64,000 nucleotides of DNA. Origin: Leptospira selangorensis. GTDB taxonomy: Bacteria > Spirochaetota > Leptospiria > Leptospirales > Leptospiraceae. Below the pieces are notes generated by a model. The model saw only the letters and a program-made list of their open reading frames with translations. It searched no databases and was not told the DNA's origin. The translations under genes and the position numbers were made by a program. Position 1 is the stretch's first letter. Every line of letters begins with the position of its first letter. Of this stretch, positions 15,266 to 24,011 are shown in pieces. The stretch is from the NCBI RefSeq assembly GCF_004769405.1, contig NZ_RQES01000016.1, forward strand, positions 1 to 64,000, read 5' to 3'.

Positions 15266-17167
15266 TTTTATAAGCCTAATATCTCGATTAGATCTGTAGA
15301 ATTTTTCAATACGAAATCCGATAATTATAAAAACCAAAAGTAGTAAATACCATAGTATTAACCTTATTTCGGTCCCATTTACAAAAAAGGAATAATAGAG
15401 AAATTTAAGATCTATACCTGTTTTGCTAAAAAGAAATTCGCACATAATAAATCTATGATCGAAATGGGTATAATAATTATCAGGCATATTTATGAAAGTC
15501 CATGTTTGAAGCAGGGATAAACAAGTAAGAAGCCCTATTAGGAAATTCCAGCCGTATTTCTCCCATTCGTTTGATCTTCTTTCCCTAATATAGTCAAAGG
15601 TAAGCTTAATTCCTAAAAAGGAATAATATGCGATTATAGGGTATACTGCTATCCAGTATCGTCCTACAGGGCAAGAGCCTAACCAAAAAATAGTATGAAA
15701 TAAATTTGGGAGATGCCCGGCAAAGATCAAAGTTAAGGGAAAAATCGACCGGATAATATTTTTTCTAAATAAACGAGCAATCTCTATGAACGAAAAAAGA
15801 AGGAGAGGATTTAAGGCGAATAGACCGCGATCCGTATCAAAAAGATATCCCGTATAACGACCGACTAGATCGCTCACAAGGAAATCTCTTGATTGATAAG
15901 GAGAGATGGACCCGAATATAAATTGGTTATAAAAAATAAACACAATTAAACCTAAGGCATACACGGTTGTTCCGAATATCAATTTAGTTTTTTCATTACG
16001 GAAGATATAAACCCAATACAATATTAAGATAACTGAAACTCCTAAGAACTTGATGTGTAAAAATGGAAAGATAATTAAAACTATTGGAATATAGGTTTTG
16101 AACCGGCCAAATTTATTTTCGTAAAGGGAATAAAAAGAAACAAAAAGTAGAATAGAGATTAGCACTTCCGGAAATATCTGGCTAGAATATGCTATATAAG
16201 GCATTCCGAATATTGCAGAAACTATAATTAATGATTCGAATTTGGATCTGATCTCGGACAGAACAATCATTAATATTAGGGCGAAAAAGGCGGAGAAAGC
16301 GATCGTGATTAATACTTTAGCAGTTAATACCGGGACAGGTTTAATAATTCCTTGCTGATTTGCAAATGCAGGAGAAATGAACAGGGCTAAAAATGGGTAG
16401 TGTATAGAATACTCTATTCCGTTTTTTGAAATGCCATGGTCTCTGAAATCACGAAATAATAAGGACGGTTTATCTGTTTGAGATTGGTTATTTATTTCTA
16501 AATCAAAATCCTCGATTAATGATTCACTCAGGATCATATAATGAGGTTCATCTCCGATAAATGGAACCGATGAGTTCGCAAAAGAGATATAAAATAAAGA
16601 ATAACATATTAGGAAAAAAGAAACAAAGAGTAAGAAGGATTTTTGTCTAACTTTTCCGTAATTTAGGATCAATATTAAAAGAGAGAGGATCAATGAAACA
16701 ATCATCGCTTTATAATATAATTTGTATTCAGTAGTTTTGACCTGAAATAAATATAGGCTGGTTTCCGGTGTAATCGGTTCTTTTAGGACAAATTTTAAAT
16801 TGGCAGTGCTGTTCTTGGCCGGGATCTCTATGTTGGTATAATCGTTTGCGACAATCCATTCTCCAATTTTGGTCCCATTATTAGAAATTGATAAGTTAAA
16901 CTTTTTTTCCGAAGAGTTCCCGAGGGAGAATTTAAAATTTTTATCAATACCTTTGACAAAACATCCTGAAAAAAATTGATCCTTTATAGTGTACATATCG
17001 CCGGACTGAACAAGCCCCGAAGGCGAAGTTGTGCAGGTCGAATCACCTTGGCTTAAAAAGACAAGAGGTATGAGGTTGGATAAGAGAAAAAAACTTATTG
17101 GTATCCATATAGATTTTATGGAACGAAAGAATGCGCAAATGGATGCCATATCGAATCTGCGATTCAT
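15263..17167 (-). CDS. Polytopic membrane protein, possible GT-C glycosyltransferase
   Basis: A 634-residue protein with one N-terminal membrane helix (about 17-36), a periplasmic beta-rich domain of about 110 residues, then ten or more hydrophobic segments to the C-terminus. The motif FIGDEPHY after the third hydrophobic segment resembles the acidic loop motif of GT-C enzymes such as the mannosyltransferase/ArnT group, which transfer sugars from lipid-linked donors on the outer face of the inner membrane. I could not confirm the family. The coding sequence is visibly more AT-rich than the ribosomal genes before it, and it sits at the boundary where the str operon is interrupted, which suggests acquisition. 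The start could instead be the Met six codons later. Confidence 0.6.
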   Translation of the reverse strand: MNRRFDMASICAFFRSIKSIWIPISFFLLSNLIPLVFLSQGDSTCTTSPSGLVQSGDMYTIKDQFFSGCFVKGIDKNFKFSLGNSSEKKFNLSISNNGTKIGEWIVANDYTNIEIPAKNSTANLKFVLKEPITPETSLYLFQVKTTEYKLYYKAMIVSLILSLLILILNYGKVRQKSFLLFVSFFLICYSLFYISFANSSVPFIGDEPHYMILSESLIEDFDLEINNQSQTDKPSLLFRDFRDHGISKNGIEYSIHYPFLALFISPAFANQQGIIKPVPVLTAKVLITIAFSAFFALILMIVLSEIRSKFESLIIVSAIFGMPYIAYSSQIFPEVLISILLFVSFYSLYENKFGRFKTYIPIVLIIFPFLHIKFLGVSVILILYWVYIFRNEKTKLIFGTTVYALGLIVFIFYNQFIFGSISPYQSRDFLVSDLVGRYTGYLFDTDRGLFALNPLLLFSFIEIARLFRKNIIRSIFPLTLIFAGHLPNLFHTIFWLGSCPVGRYWIAVYPIIAYYSFLGIKLTFDYIRERRSNEWEKYGWNFLIGLLTCLSLLQTWTFINMPDNYYTHFDHRFIMCEFLFSKTGIDLKFLYYSFFVNGTEIRLILWYLLLLVFIIIGFRIEKFYRSNRDIRLIK

Positions 17168-17245
17168 TCTTTTCGTTTGGATATTGTGGAAAAGTATATT
17201 ATTTATTATTTGAAAATTTCTTCTTAATAAGAGTAAAAGAAATCG

Positions 17246-17866
17246 TTAGTACAAAACTTTATACGCTCCATTGGTTCCTGCAGGAACATCTTTGATTGTT
17301 TCGAACTTCAAACCTGTATCTTGCGCATTATCAAAAACAGTTTGAGTGATCAAGATCTCTCCTGCTTCTGCGGTATCTTCTCCTAATTTGCTTGCTGTGT
17401 TTACTTCTGAACCGAAAACGTCGGAGTCTCCTATCTTCAGAACTTTTCCGTAGCCTAATCCAACGCAGAGAAGGATTTTTTCTTCCGGAATTTTGTCCTT
17501 ATTATATTCTAATAATTCTTTTTGCATTCTGATTGCTGCTTGGAGTCCCTTCCCAACATTTCTGAAGATCACTAAAAAACTATCCCCTTCCGATTTGAGA
17601 AGGATCCCGTCATGATCTTCTATGATTGGCACTAATACTCTTTCGGATTCATGGATGGTTTGCAGAAAATGGATGATCCCGAACTTTTCAACACCTCGCG
17701 AAAATCCCGAAAGATCGGTGAACATAATGCACCAAACTTCTCCGAATAGATCCCAGATGCGGGCGTCTATCTTTTCTTTATCTGCCCCCGGTTTTAATCT
17801 TTCTAAAACTAGGTTCTCTAGTCTGTCTTCGGATGCGCTTGCGAATATACTTCTCTTGAATGCCAT
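17246..17866 (-). CDS. Class III nucleotidyl cyclase domain protein, atypical active site
   Basis: A 206-residue, single-domain protein with a class III adenylate/guanylate cyclase fold and no membrane segment. Metal-binding Asp51 (FTDLSGFSR) and Asp95 (KSEGDSF) and purine-contacting Lys91 are present. However, the residue aligning with the adenine-specifying Asp is Ser153 and the transition-state Arg is Lys160 (VNTASKLGED), although Asn156 is kept. Catalysis may be weak or altered, or the protein may be regulatory. A clean inverted repeat lies a few nt upstream of its start, pointing to control by a DNA-binding regulator. Compare the complete cyclase encoded at 25360-27444. Confidence 0.8.
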   Translation of the reverse strand: MAFKRSIFASASEDRLENLVLERLKPGADKEKIDARIWDLFGEVWCIMFTDLSGFSRGVEKFGIIHFLQTIHESERVLVPIIEDHDGILLKSEGDSFLVIFRNVGKGLQAAIRMQKELLEYNKDKIPEEKILLCVGLGYGKVLKIGDSDVFGSEVNTASKLGEDTAEAGEILITQTVFDNAQDTGLKFETIKDVPAGTNGAYKVLY

Positions 17867-17874
17867 AAGAATCG

Positions 17875-17893
17875 ATTAGTAGGTCTTACTAAT
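17875..17893. promoter_or_regulatory. Inverted repeat upstream of the small cyclase gene
   Basis: Perfect 7-bp arms ATTAGTA / TACTAAT with a 5-nt spacer lie between the divergent cyclase and hydroxylase genes, 9 nt from the cyclase start. The same half-site sequence builds the palindrome upstream of the TetR/DUF1761 pair at 48609-48630, which may mean that related regulators bind both. Confidence 0.5.
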
Positions 17894-17964
17894 TGGATTT
17901 CGTCGACTTATTTTTTGAAAGACTAAATCTTTAAAATCGGTTATTCTAATCCTGGAAGGTCGGA

Positions 17965-18804
17965 ATGAGATTCGTTTGTGAATTAAGTTGGGAATACTGT
18001 GTATCCGGTTTTGCTCTTTACCAATTAAAAATGAATTTCCTGCGTTATTATCCGATTGCGGGACTCGCATTTCTGGTTTTCTGGGTTTGGAAAAAGGACT
18101 TATTTCAAAAGTTTAGGATCCAAAAAGATTTTCCTAAAAAAGAAAGGATCATCTTCGAATTAAAACAATCCGCAGTTACTCTAATAATGTTCTGCGTGAT
18201 CGCAGTTTCCGTTTATGTTCTAGGGAAATTGAAAATACTTCATATAAAAACATATAAGGATTTTACTGAATATGGATTGGGTTATGCGATATTCAGTTTT
18301 GTACTACTTACAATCTGGCACGAGACCTGGTTCTATTGGGCTCATCGGATCATGCATCATCGAAAAATTTATCCTTATATACATTCTGTACATCATCGAT
18401 CCGTAAATCCTTCTCCGATGGCGGCTTATAATTTTCATTGGGTCGAAGCTTTTCTGGAAGGTGTATATGTAGTCCCGGCTCTATGTATCCTTCCTCTTCA
18501 TTTTTATGTATTTCTGATCCATACTTTTTATGCAATGATCATGAATATTTGGTGGCATCTCGGATATGAATTCTTTCCTAAAGGATGGACTACTCATCCT
18601 TTATTGAAATGGATCAATACTTCTACCCATCATAATCTTCATCACCAGAAATTCCATGGGAACTATAGTCTCTATTTTAATTTTTGGGATAAAATAATGG
18701 GGACAAATTTTAAGGATTATTCCGAAATTTTCGAGAATCGTGTAGGCGCGGAGAAGAAGGAGGGGATCTCCGTAATTCCCTCCACCTACTTGCAAAAATC
18801 TTAA
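17965..18804 (+). CDS. Fatty acid hydroxylase / sterol desaturase family membrane protein (copy B)
   Basis: A 279-residue paralogue of the protein encoded at 147-986, with the same hydrophobic segments and the same His clusters (HRIMHH, HSVHH, HHNLHH). Expected to be an inner-membrane di-iron enzyme that hydroxylates or desaturates a lipid. The start is supported by GGAAGG 5 nt upstream of the ATG. It diverges from the small cyclase gene and converges with the metallophosphoesterase gene, with only 1 nt between the two stops. It lies close to the GMC oxidoreductase, hydrolase and dehydrogenase genes, so a shared role in modifying a lipid or steroid-like molecule is possible; that link is inference. 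Confidence 0.87.
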   Translation: MRFVCELSWEYCVSGFALYQLKMNFLRYYPIAGLAFLVFWVWKKDLFQKFRIQKDFPKKERIIFELKQSAVTLIMFCVIAVSVYVLGKLKILHIKTYKDFTEYGLGYAIFSFVLLTIWHETWFYWAHRIMHHRKIYPYIHSVHHRSVNPSPMAAYNFHWVEAFLEGVYVVPALCILPLHFYVFLIHTFYAMIMNIWWHLGYEFFPKGWTTHPLLKWINTSTHHNLHHQKFHGNYSLYFNFWDKIMGTNFKDYSEIFENRVGAEKKEGISVIPSTYLQKS

Positions 18805-18805
18805 T

Positions 18806-20335
18806 TTATTCTTTGATCCTTACTTTTAATAATCTTCTTCTGAGGCGTATTTCTTCTTCTAAAGATCTGGATAAGGCTTCGAACTTTTTGTTTTGAAGAT
18901 CTATATTCTCAACCAATGTTTCGTACATCGGATTGGTTTTTCCATCCGGAACTAAGAAGTTCGGTTTTAGTTCTCCTTCAGTATAGACCTTAAAAGACGC
19001 TACGTTTGCATCTTCATCTATGAATAACACAGCTCCTCCGTGAGAAGACATCGGTTGTATTGTATCTACTACCCAACCACCTGTGTTAAACACTTCTTTG
19101 CCGGGAATTTTTAAACCTAGGTCTTGGGTTTCGACTGCAAACGGTTTATGTGTATGGCCAAAAATGAAAGTATAATCATTCGGGAATTCTCTTTTGGTTT
19201 TTTGTGTCTCCGCTTTCCATTGTGCAGGAAGAGTTTCTCCCAAATAAGAATTCATATTATGGACTACTTCGTCACTTAGCACGGAATCAGACATTCCTCT
19301 TTCTGCCTGTCCCACTTTGACTACAACCTTAGTAAGGATAGATCTAAGCACCCATGCAAAAATCGTTTTGAGAAAGAGGGCAACTTTTAGATTTCGAACA
19401 GCGTAATCTGCTACATTTTTCGCTAACCGGCTCACCGCTTTTTCATCTTGCAGCATATCATAAATGAGCCCGATACCTGTTCCTACTTTTCCAGATCTTC
19501 CAAGTGTAGACCAAAAGAAGTCAATCCATGCAAAGTTCTCTCTTTCTAATACGTAGATGGATGTCGGATTCGGAACCTCTTTTTGTTTTCGGAAAGGGAT
19601 ATAATTTCCCATCTTTGTCCAAACAGATTGAGTAGGCTTCGGTTTATCCTTGTCCTCATCCATTTCGGGTAACAGAACTCTTTGGACCGTGCTCATCAAA
19701 GAATAGATGTTTTCCAAAAAATGTCCGTGAGTTAAGAACACAGAACGTTTTCCGTTTTTAGAAGGGATTTCCAGATTTGGATAAGCGATCACCGCTTCCG
19801 CCTTCTTTAATTTTTTATTCCTTCTTAAAATTCCGGTAAGTAAGTCGGATTGAATGAAGTCTGGATTTACCATCTTTGTGGTATGCCATGTTTGATTGAT
19901 ATACTGATTCGGCTTTAGGTTTGCGATATACTCCATGTACTGCTTTTCTCTCGCAGTTTCCCAAAGATGGTGATCGTGATTGCCCGGGATATAAACAATA
20001 CTTTCTGAAAAATGATGTTTGGTTTCTTTATATGCAATATCCAAAAATCTTTCGAAGGTCATGGATGCTTCGTTAATATCACCTAATGCTAATTCAAGTA
20101 CGTCGCCTAATAATATGAATTGAGGCGGCTTTGAAGAACCATTTACCGAGTGAACGATATGTTTTAAACAGTTGAGAAGTTCGGCAAGTGCAGGCGAAGT
20201 TTTTTGAGGATTTACTTTGAATCGATCTGAATCTTTTACCGGATCCGGAAACTCTTCGATGTATGTAAGTAAACTGTTATATGCTCCTAGGTGAATGTCG
20301 GAGATAACGATATATTTAATTTTACTCTTAGGCAT
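18806..20335 (-). CDS. Calcineurin-like metallophosphoesterase
   Basis: A 509-residue protein with the full metallophosphoesterase motif series in order: DIHLGA (about 9-14), GDVLEL, GNHDHH, THGHFL and GHTHKPF. These residues hold a two-metal centre that hydrolyses phosphate esters. Between the GNHD and GHTH blocks lies a long insertion of about 180 residues with hydrophobic helices (KVALFLKTIFAWVLRS), which may contact membranes. The substrate cannot be predicted. It diverges from the GMC oxidoreductase gene and its own promoter should lie in the roughly 100-nt spacer, where I see no clear motif. Confidence 0.85.
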   Translation of the reverse strand: MPKSKIKYIVISDIHLGAYNSLLTYIEEFPDPVKDSDRFKVNPQKTSPALAELLNCLKHIVHSVNGSSKPPQFILLGDVLELALGDINEASMTFERFLDIAYKETKHHFSESIVYIPGNHDHHLWETAREKQYMEYIANLKPNQYINQTWHTTKMVNPDFIQSDLLTGILRRNKKLKKAEAVIAYPNLEIPSKNGKRSVFLTHGHFLENIYSLMSTVQRVLLPEMDEDKDKPKPTQSVWTKMGNYIPFRKQKEVPNPTSIYVLERENFAWIDFFWSTLGRSGKVGTGIGLIYDMLQDEKAVSRLAKNVADYAVRNLKVALFLKTIFAWVLRSILTKVVVKVGQAERGMSDSVLSDEVVHNMNSYLGETLPAQWKAETQKTKREFPNDYTFIFGHTHKPFAVETQDLGLKIPGKEVFNTGGWVVDTIQPMSSHGGAVLFIDEDANVASFKVYTEGELKPNFLVPDGKTNPMYETLVENIDLQNKKFEALSRSLEEEIRLRRRLLKVRIKE

Positions 20336-20439
20336 TTAGGAAGTGAATCATTCAAAAAACGTTAATAAAATCAATTAATTATTGCTATTTTTAGGTAAAT
20401 GCGGCAAATAAGTAGATTTTTCGACGTTAGGAGGTCTAC

Positions 20440-22167
20440 TTGAAATCTTACGAGGCTATAATCATCGGAACCGGATTCGGCGGTTCGATCAATGCCTGTC
20501 GTTTATCTAAAAAATGGCCAGGTAAAGTTTTAGTACTCGAACGAGGGAAAGAATATCCTAAAGGTTCTTTTCCGAGATCTCCAGAGGGAATGTCCAAAAA
20601 CTTTTGGAATATTCCGGAAGAAGGTCATATTCCTAGATCTTCCAAATTCAAAAGAGCAGGTAGACAAACCGGATTATTCGATATTCGTAATTATCCGAAA
20701 ATAGATGTGGTCCTTTCCGCCGGTTTAGGCGGAGGTTCTTTGATATATGCAAACGTGTTTTTGGAACCGCCTGATCATATTTTCGATCATCGCTGGCCTG
20801 AAACTATTAAAAAGAAACATTTAAAACCTTATTATAAAATAGTAAAAGATATCTTGGGCTCAAGGCCCATTCCGGATACCGCAGAAGATAGACGTAAAGT
20901 AGTTCGCACTGAATTATACGAAAATTTTGCGAAACATGAATCCAGAGTTTCTAAAAGAGCGGACATTAACGTATTCTTCGGTAACGATTTTAAGAAACCG
21001 ACTCCTATTGGAGTTCAGGAAAAAAACCGTTTTGGAGCGATCCAAACTTCCTGTACGTATTGCGCGGAATGTGATGTAGGATGTAATACACATTCTAAAA
21101 ATACTCTGGATCTGAATTATCTTTTTGTAGCTAGGAATTCCAACAAGGCTGAGATCAAGACTGAACATCTTGCTACTAAAATTGTTCCTTTGAATAGTAA
21201 AGGAGAAGAGGATCCTTCCAAATCGGGGGAACACGGTTATAGGGTTCATTATCTGAATTTGCAAGATGGAAAAACTTCCGAGTCTTTTGCGGATACAAAA
21301 CGTATCGTGGTTTCCGCAGGAACTTTGGGGTCTACGGAACTTTTACTTAAATGTAAAACTAAGTTTAAGACCTTAACTAAAATTTCGGATAAACTGGGGA
21401 CACAATTCTCAGGCAACGGCGATTTTCTTTCTTTTGCTGCCAAAGGGAAGAAACCTGCAGATCCGAATTATGGTCCGGTGATCACTCAATATACGGACTA
21501 TAATTTATTCTCCGGTTTCGATTCTAAAAAAGCGTTCTTGCTGGAAGATGCAAGTTATCCGGTATTCGCTTCTTATTTCGTTTCAGGTGCACTCCCTATC
21601 GTTTTCAAATTAAAGTATATTTTTCATTTTATTGGAGAACTGTTCAAGAGTATCATCAGCGGGAAAATTTTCGGCAGAGTAGGATTTCTTTTAAGTGAAG
21701 CTTTGAAAGGGGATCTTTCTTACACTTCTGCGGTTCTTCTTTGTATGGGGATAGATACTTCGGACGGGAAGATGTATCTGGATAAAAAAGGAAATCTTCA
21801 GATACAGTGGCCTCAAAAAGAGAATCTAACACTTTATAATACCATAATGGATGTGAACAAAAGGTTCGCGAAATTCACCGACGCAAAGACAAGATTCCCA
21901 ATGCCGACTTATTCTTGGCCGGTCCGAAATAACGTTACTGTTCACCCTCTAGGTGGTTGCGTTTTGGGAACTTCCGCGAATGCGGGAGTTTGTTCTTCGG
22001 ACCCTAAAACTTTCGGTAAGGTTTTCGGTTACGAAGGTTTGTACGTCGCGGATGGCAGTTTATTGCCAACCGCAGTTGGTGCTAACCCTTCTATGACTAT
22101 TTCCGCTCTTTCGGAAATGGTAGCGGAAGGAATTACAGGCAAGAAGCCGAATGCAAGTTTAAGGTAG
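20440..22167 (+). CDS. GMC-family FAD oxidoreductase (cholesterol-oxidase-like)
   Basis: A 575-residue flavoprotein. The FAD-binding Rossmann motif is at the extreme N-terminus (IIIGTGFGGS, 7-16), and the C-terminal GMC domain carries the active-site HPLGGC motif and the closing FAD motif LYVADGSLLPTAVGANPS. This subfamily oxidises alcohols, including sterols. At 205-215 it has CTYCAECDVGC, a C-x2-C-x2-C-x3-C pattern typical of [4Fe-4S] ferredoxins, so electrons may be passed on rather than given to oxygen. Translation starts at TTG behind GGAGGT. First gene of an operon with the hydrolase and the dehydrogenase. Confidence 0.88.
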   Translation: MKSYEAIIIGTGFGGSINACRLSKKWPGKVLVLERGKEYPKGSFPRSPEGMSKNFWNIPEEGHIPRSSKFKRAGRQTGLFDIRNYPKIDVVLSAGLGGGSLIYANVFLEPPDHIFDHRWPETIKKKHLKPYYKIVKDILGSRPIPDTAEDRRKVVRTELYENFAKHESRVSKRADINVFFGNDFKKPTPIGVQEKNRFGAIQTSCTYCAECDVGCNTHSKNTLDLNYLFVARNSNKAEIKTEHLATKIVPLNSKGEEDPSKSGEHGYRVHYLNLQDGKTSESFADTKRIVVSAGTLGSTELLLKCKTKFKTLTKISDKLGTQFSGNGDFLSFAAKGKKPADPNYGPVITQYTDYNLFSGFDSKKAFLLEDASYPVFASYFVSGALPIVFKLKYIFHFIGELFKSIISGKIFGRVGFLLSEALKGDLSYTSAVLLCMGIDTSDGKMYLDKKGNLQIQWPQKENLTLYNTIMDVNKRFAKFTDAKTRFPMPTYSWPVRNNVTVHPLGGCVLGTSANAGVCSSDPKTFGKVFGYEGLYVADGSLLPTAVGANPSMTISALSEMVAEGITGKKPNASLR

Positions 22168-22176
22168 GATATTCGA

Positions 22177-24009
22177 TTGGCTACAGCGACGAAAAATAAA
22201 TCAAAAAAAAATGCGAGTAAATCTAAGTTAGGCAAAACAGGAGTCAGTTCTCATCCGGTAAGTTTAGAATTTACCGAGGAAATGAAAGGTTTCGTTTCCA
22301 TGCCTGGATCTTTTAATTATCAGGAAGATTATTCTGCGGGGAAGAAGGCAGGGAACTATCTGATGTTTCACTTAACGATCCGCGTGAATGATACTCAATT
22401 TTTTGTGTATGATCCGGATGAGACCGGCGAGGCTATCGGTTGGGTAGAATGCCAGCCTTTAGGCGGAAGATTCGAAGTAGAAAAAGGGGTCTTCCATTGT
22501 TTCGTGGATTATGGAAAACCTTCTGCCAACGAAAAACATATGAAATACCGTTTGTTCTTAAAGAACAAAGCAGGTAAGAAGATCACCTTAAACGGATTTA
22601 AGAAAGTGGTAGATGACGGTATTTTAAATATCTGGAGAGATACTTCTACACTTTATACTACCGTATACGAAGGATATGTAGATGAAAAAGCGGAGCCTAA
22701 AGCTAAGGTCCTTGCTAAAGGTATCTTACATATATTAGAAAAAGATTTTATTAAACAGATGACCACCTTCAAATCCAATGGCCGCACTTTTTCGGAAAGA
22801 AAAGACGCATTGTTCAGATTCGGTGAATTGTTCATGGGAAATCTCTGGGAAATTTACGGGGCCCAATTCAGAAAAGCGGAACCTGAGTTATGGAGAGAAA
22901 GAGATATTCCTGTATTCACTTTGGACGGGGTCAAAAATTCTAAGATCACTTTCCATCCATTCACTACCGATGATAAAATTTCACTGAATCTAGTTCGTTT
23001 TCAGAAGAAGGAGAGTAAGGATGTTGTAATCCTTATGCACGGGCTTACTACTTCTACAGATATGTTTGTTATGCCTGAGCATAAAAATCTTGTAACCTAT
23101 CTGCATGAGAACGGATTTACCGATGTTTGGAGTTTCGACTGGAGGGGAAGTTTACGTTTTAATTATAATCTTTTTCCTCATAGATATACTTTAGATGATA
23201 TCGCTCTCTATGATGTGCCGGCAGCTTTGAAAGTAGTAAAGGATGCAGTGGGTTCCGGGAAACGGATCCACTTTGTTGTTCATTGTGTCGGATCTATCTC
23301 CTTCTTCATGAGTTTGTTTGCAGGAAAGATTGATGGAGTGACTAGCGTCGTATCCAATAGTGTCTCTCTCACTCCTAATGTTCCGACTTGGTCTAAGATT
23401 AAATTGGCATTTTCTCCTTTTTTGATGGAGTCCGTTTTTAGATTCCCGAATGTAAACCCTCGTTGGTATTATCTGCCTGGTTTGGCTTCCGGAAAGTTAC
23501 TCTCCAGATTCGTAAGCCTTTTTCATCATGAATGCGATGAACCTGCTTGCCATATGCTGAGTTTGATGTGGGGGACAGGATGGCCTGCTTGTTATGAGCA
23601 CGCGAATCTTCCTGATATTACTCATAGAAGGGTAGGTGATTTGTTCGGGGCAACTTCTATGAACTATTATCGACATATCAGGAAAGCTGTGGGTCGAAAA
23701 GCTATGATCAAGTTTAGACCTACAGATGGTCGCTATGATTCTTTGCCTAATAATTATCTAGATAAGGCATCCGAGGTCAAAACTCCTGTGTTATTTATGA
23801 CCGGGGACCAGAATAAAGTATTCAAAGATTCTAATATTATTGCTTATGAAACATTGAATCGTTTGAATCCGGGAAATAAAAACGAACTGTTCATCGCCGA
23901 GGGTTATGGCCATCAGGATACTCTGATGGGGAAAAAAAGCGATAAGGACGTGTTCCCTAGAATAGTGGAGTTCCTACGTAAGAATTCCAACGGAGTGAAA
24001 AAAGGATAA
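22177..24009 (+). CDS. Alpha/beta hydrolase with Cys nucleophile and N-terminal accessory domain
   Basis: A 610-residue protein. After a Lys-rich start, residues 25-160 form a beta-rich accessory domain, and residues 270-600 form an alpha/beta hydrolase. The oxyanion region (ILMHGLTTS) is present. The nucleophile elbow reads VVHCVGS, placing Cys370 where lipases have Ser; the Asp (MTGDQN) and His (GYGHQDT) of the triad follow in order. Cys nucleophiles in this fold are known from PHA synthases and dienelactone hydrolase. It starts at TTG behind AGGTAGGA, 9 nt after the GMC gene, and is followed by the dehydrogenase 2 nt later. In some actinobacteria GMC and hydrolase domains are fused, which supports joint action (from memory of the families). 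Confidence 0.8.
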   Translation: MATATKNKSKKNASKSKLGKTGVSSHPVSLEFTEEMKGFVSMPGSFNYQEDYSAGKKAGNYLMFHLTIRVNDTQFFVYDPDETGEAIGWVECQPLGGRFEVEKGVFHCFVDYGKPSANEKHMKYRLFLKNKAGKKITLNGFKKVVDDGILNIWRDTSTLYTTVYEGYVDEKAEPKAKVLAKGILHILEKDFIKQMTTFKSNGRTFSERKDALFRFGELFMGNLWEIYGAQFRKAEPELWRERDIPVFTLDGVKNSKITFHPFTTDDKISLNLVRFQKKESKDVVILMHGLTTSTDMFVMPEHKNLVTYLHENGFTDVWSFDWRGSLRFNYNLFPHRYTLDDIALYDVPAALKVVKDAVGSGKRIHFVVHCVGSISFFMSLFAGKIDGVTSVVSNSVSLTPNVPTWSKIKLAFSPFLMESVFRFPNVNPRWYYLPGLASGKLLSRFVSLFHHECDEPACHMLSLMWGTGWPACYEHANLPDITHRRVGDLFGATSMNYYRHIRKAVGRKAMIKFRPTDGRYDSLPNNYLDKASEVKTPVLFMTGDQNKVFKDSNIIAYETLNRLNPGNKNELFIAEGYGHQDTLMGKKSDKDVFPRIVEFLRKNSNGVKKG

Positions 24010-24011
24010 AT

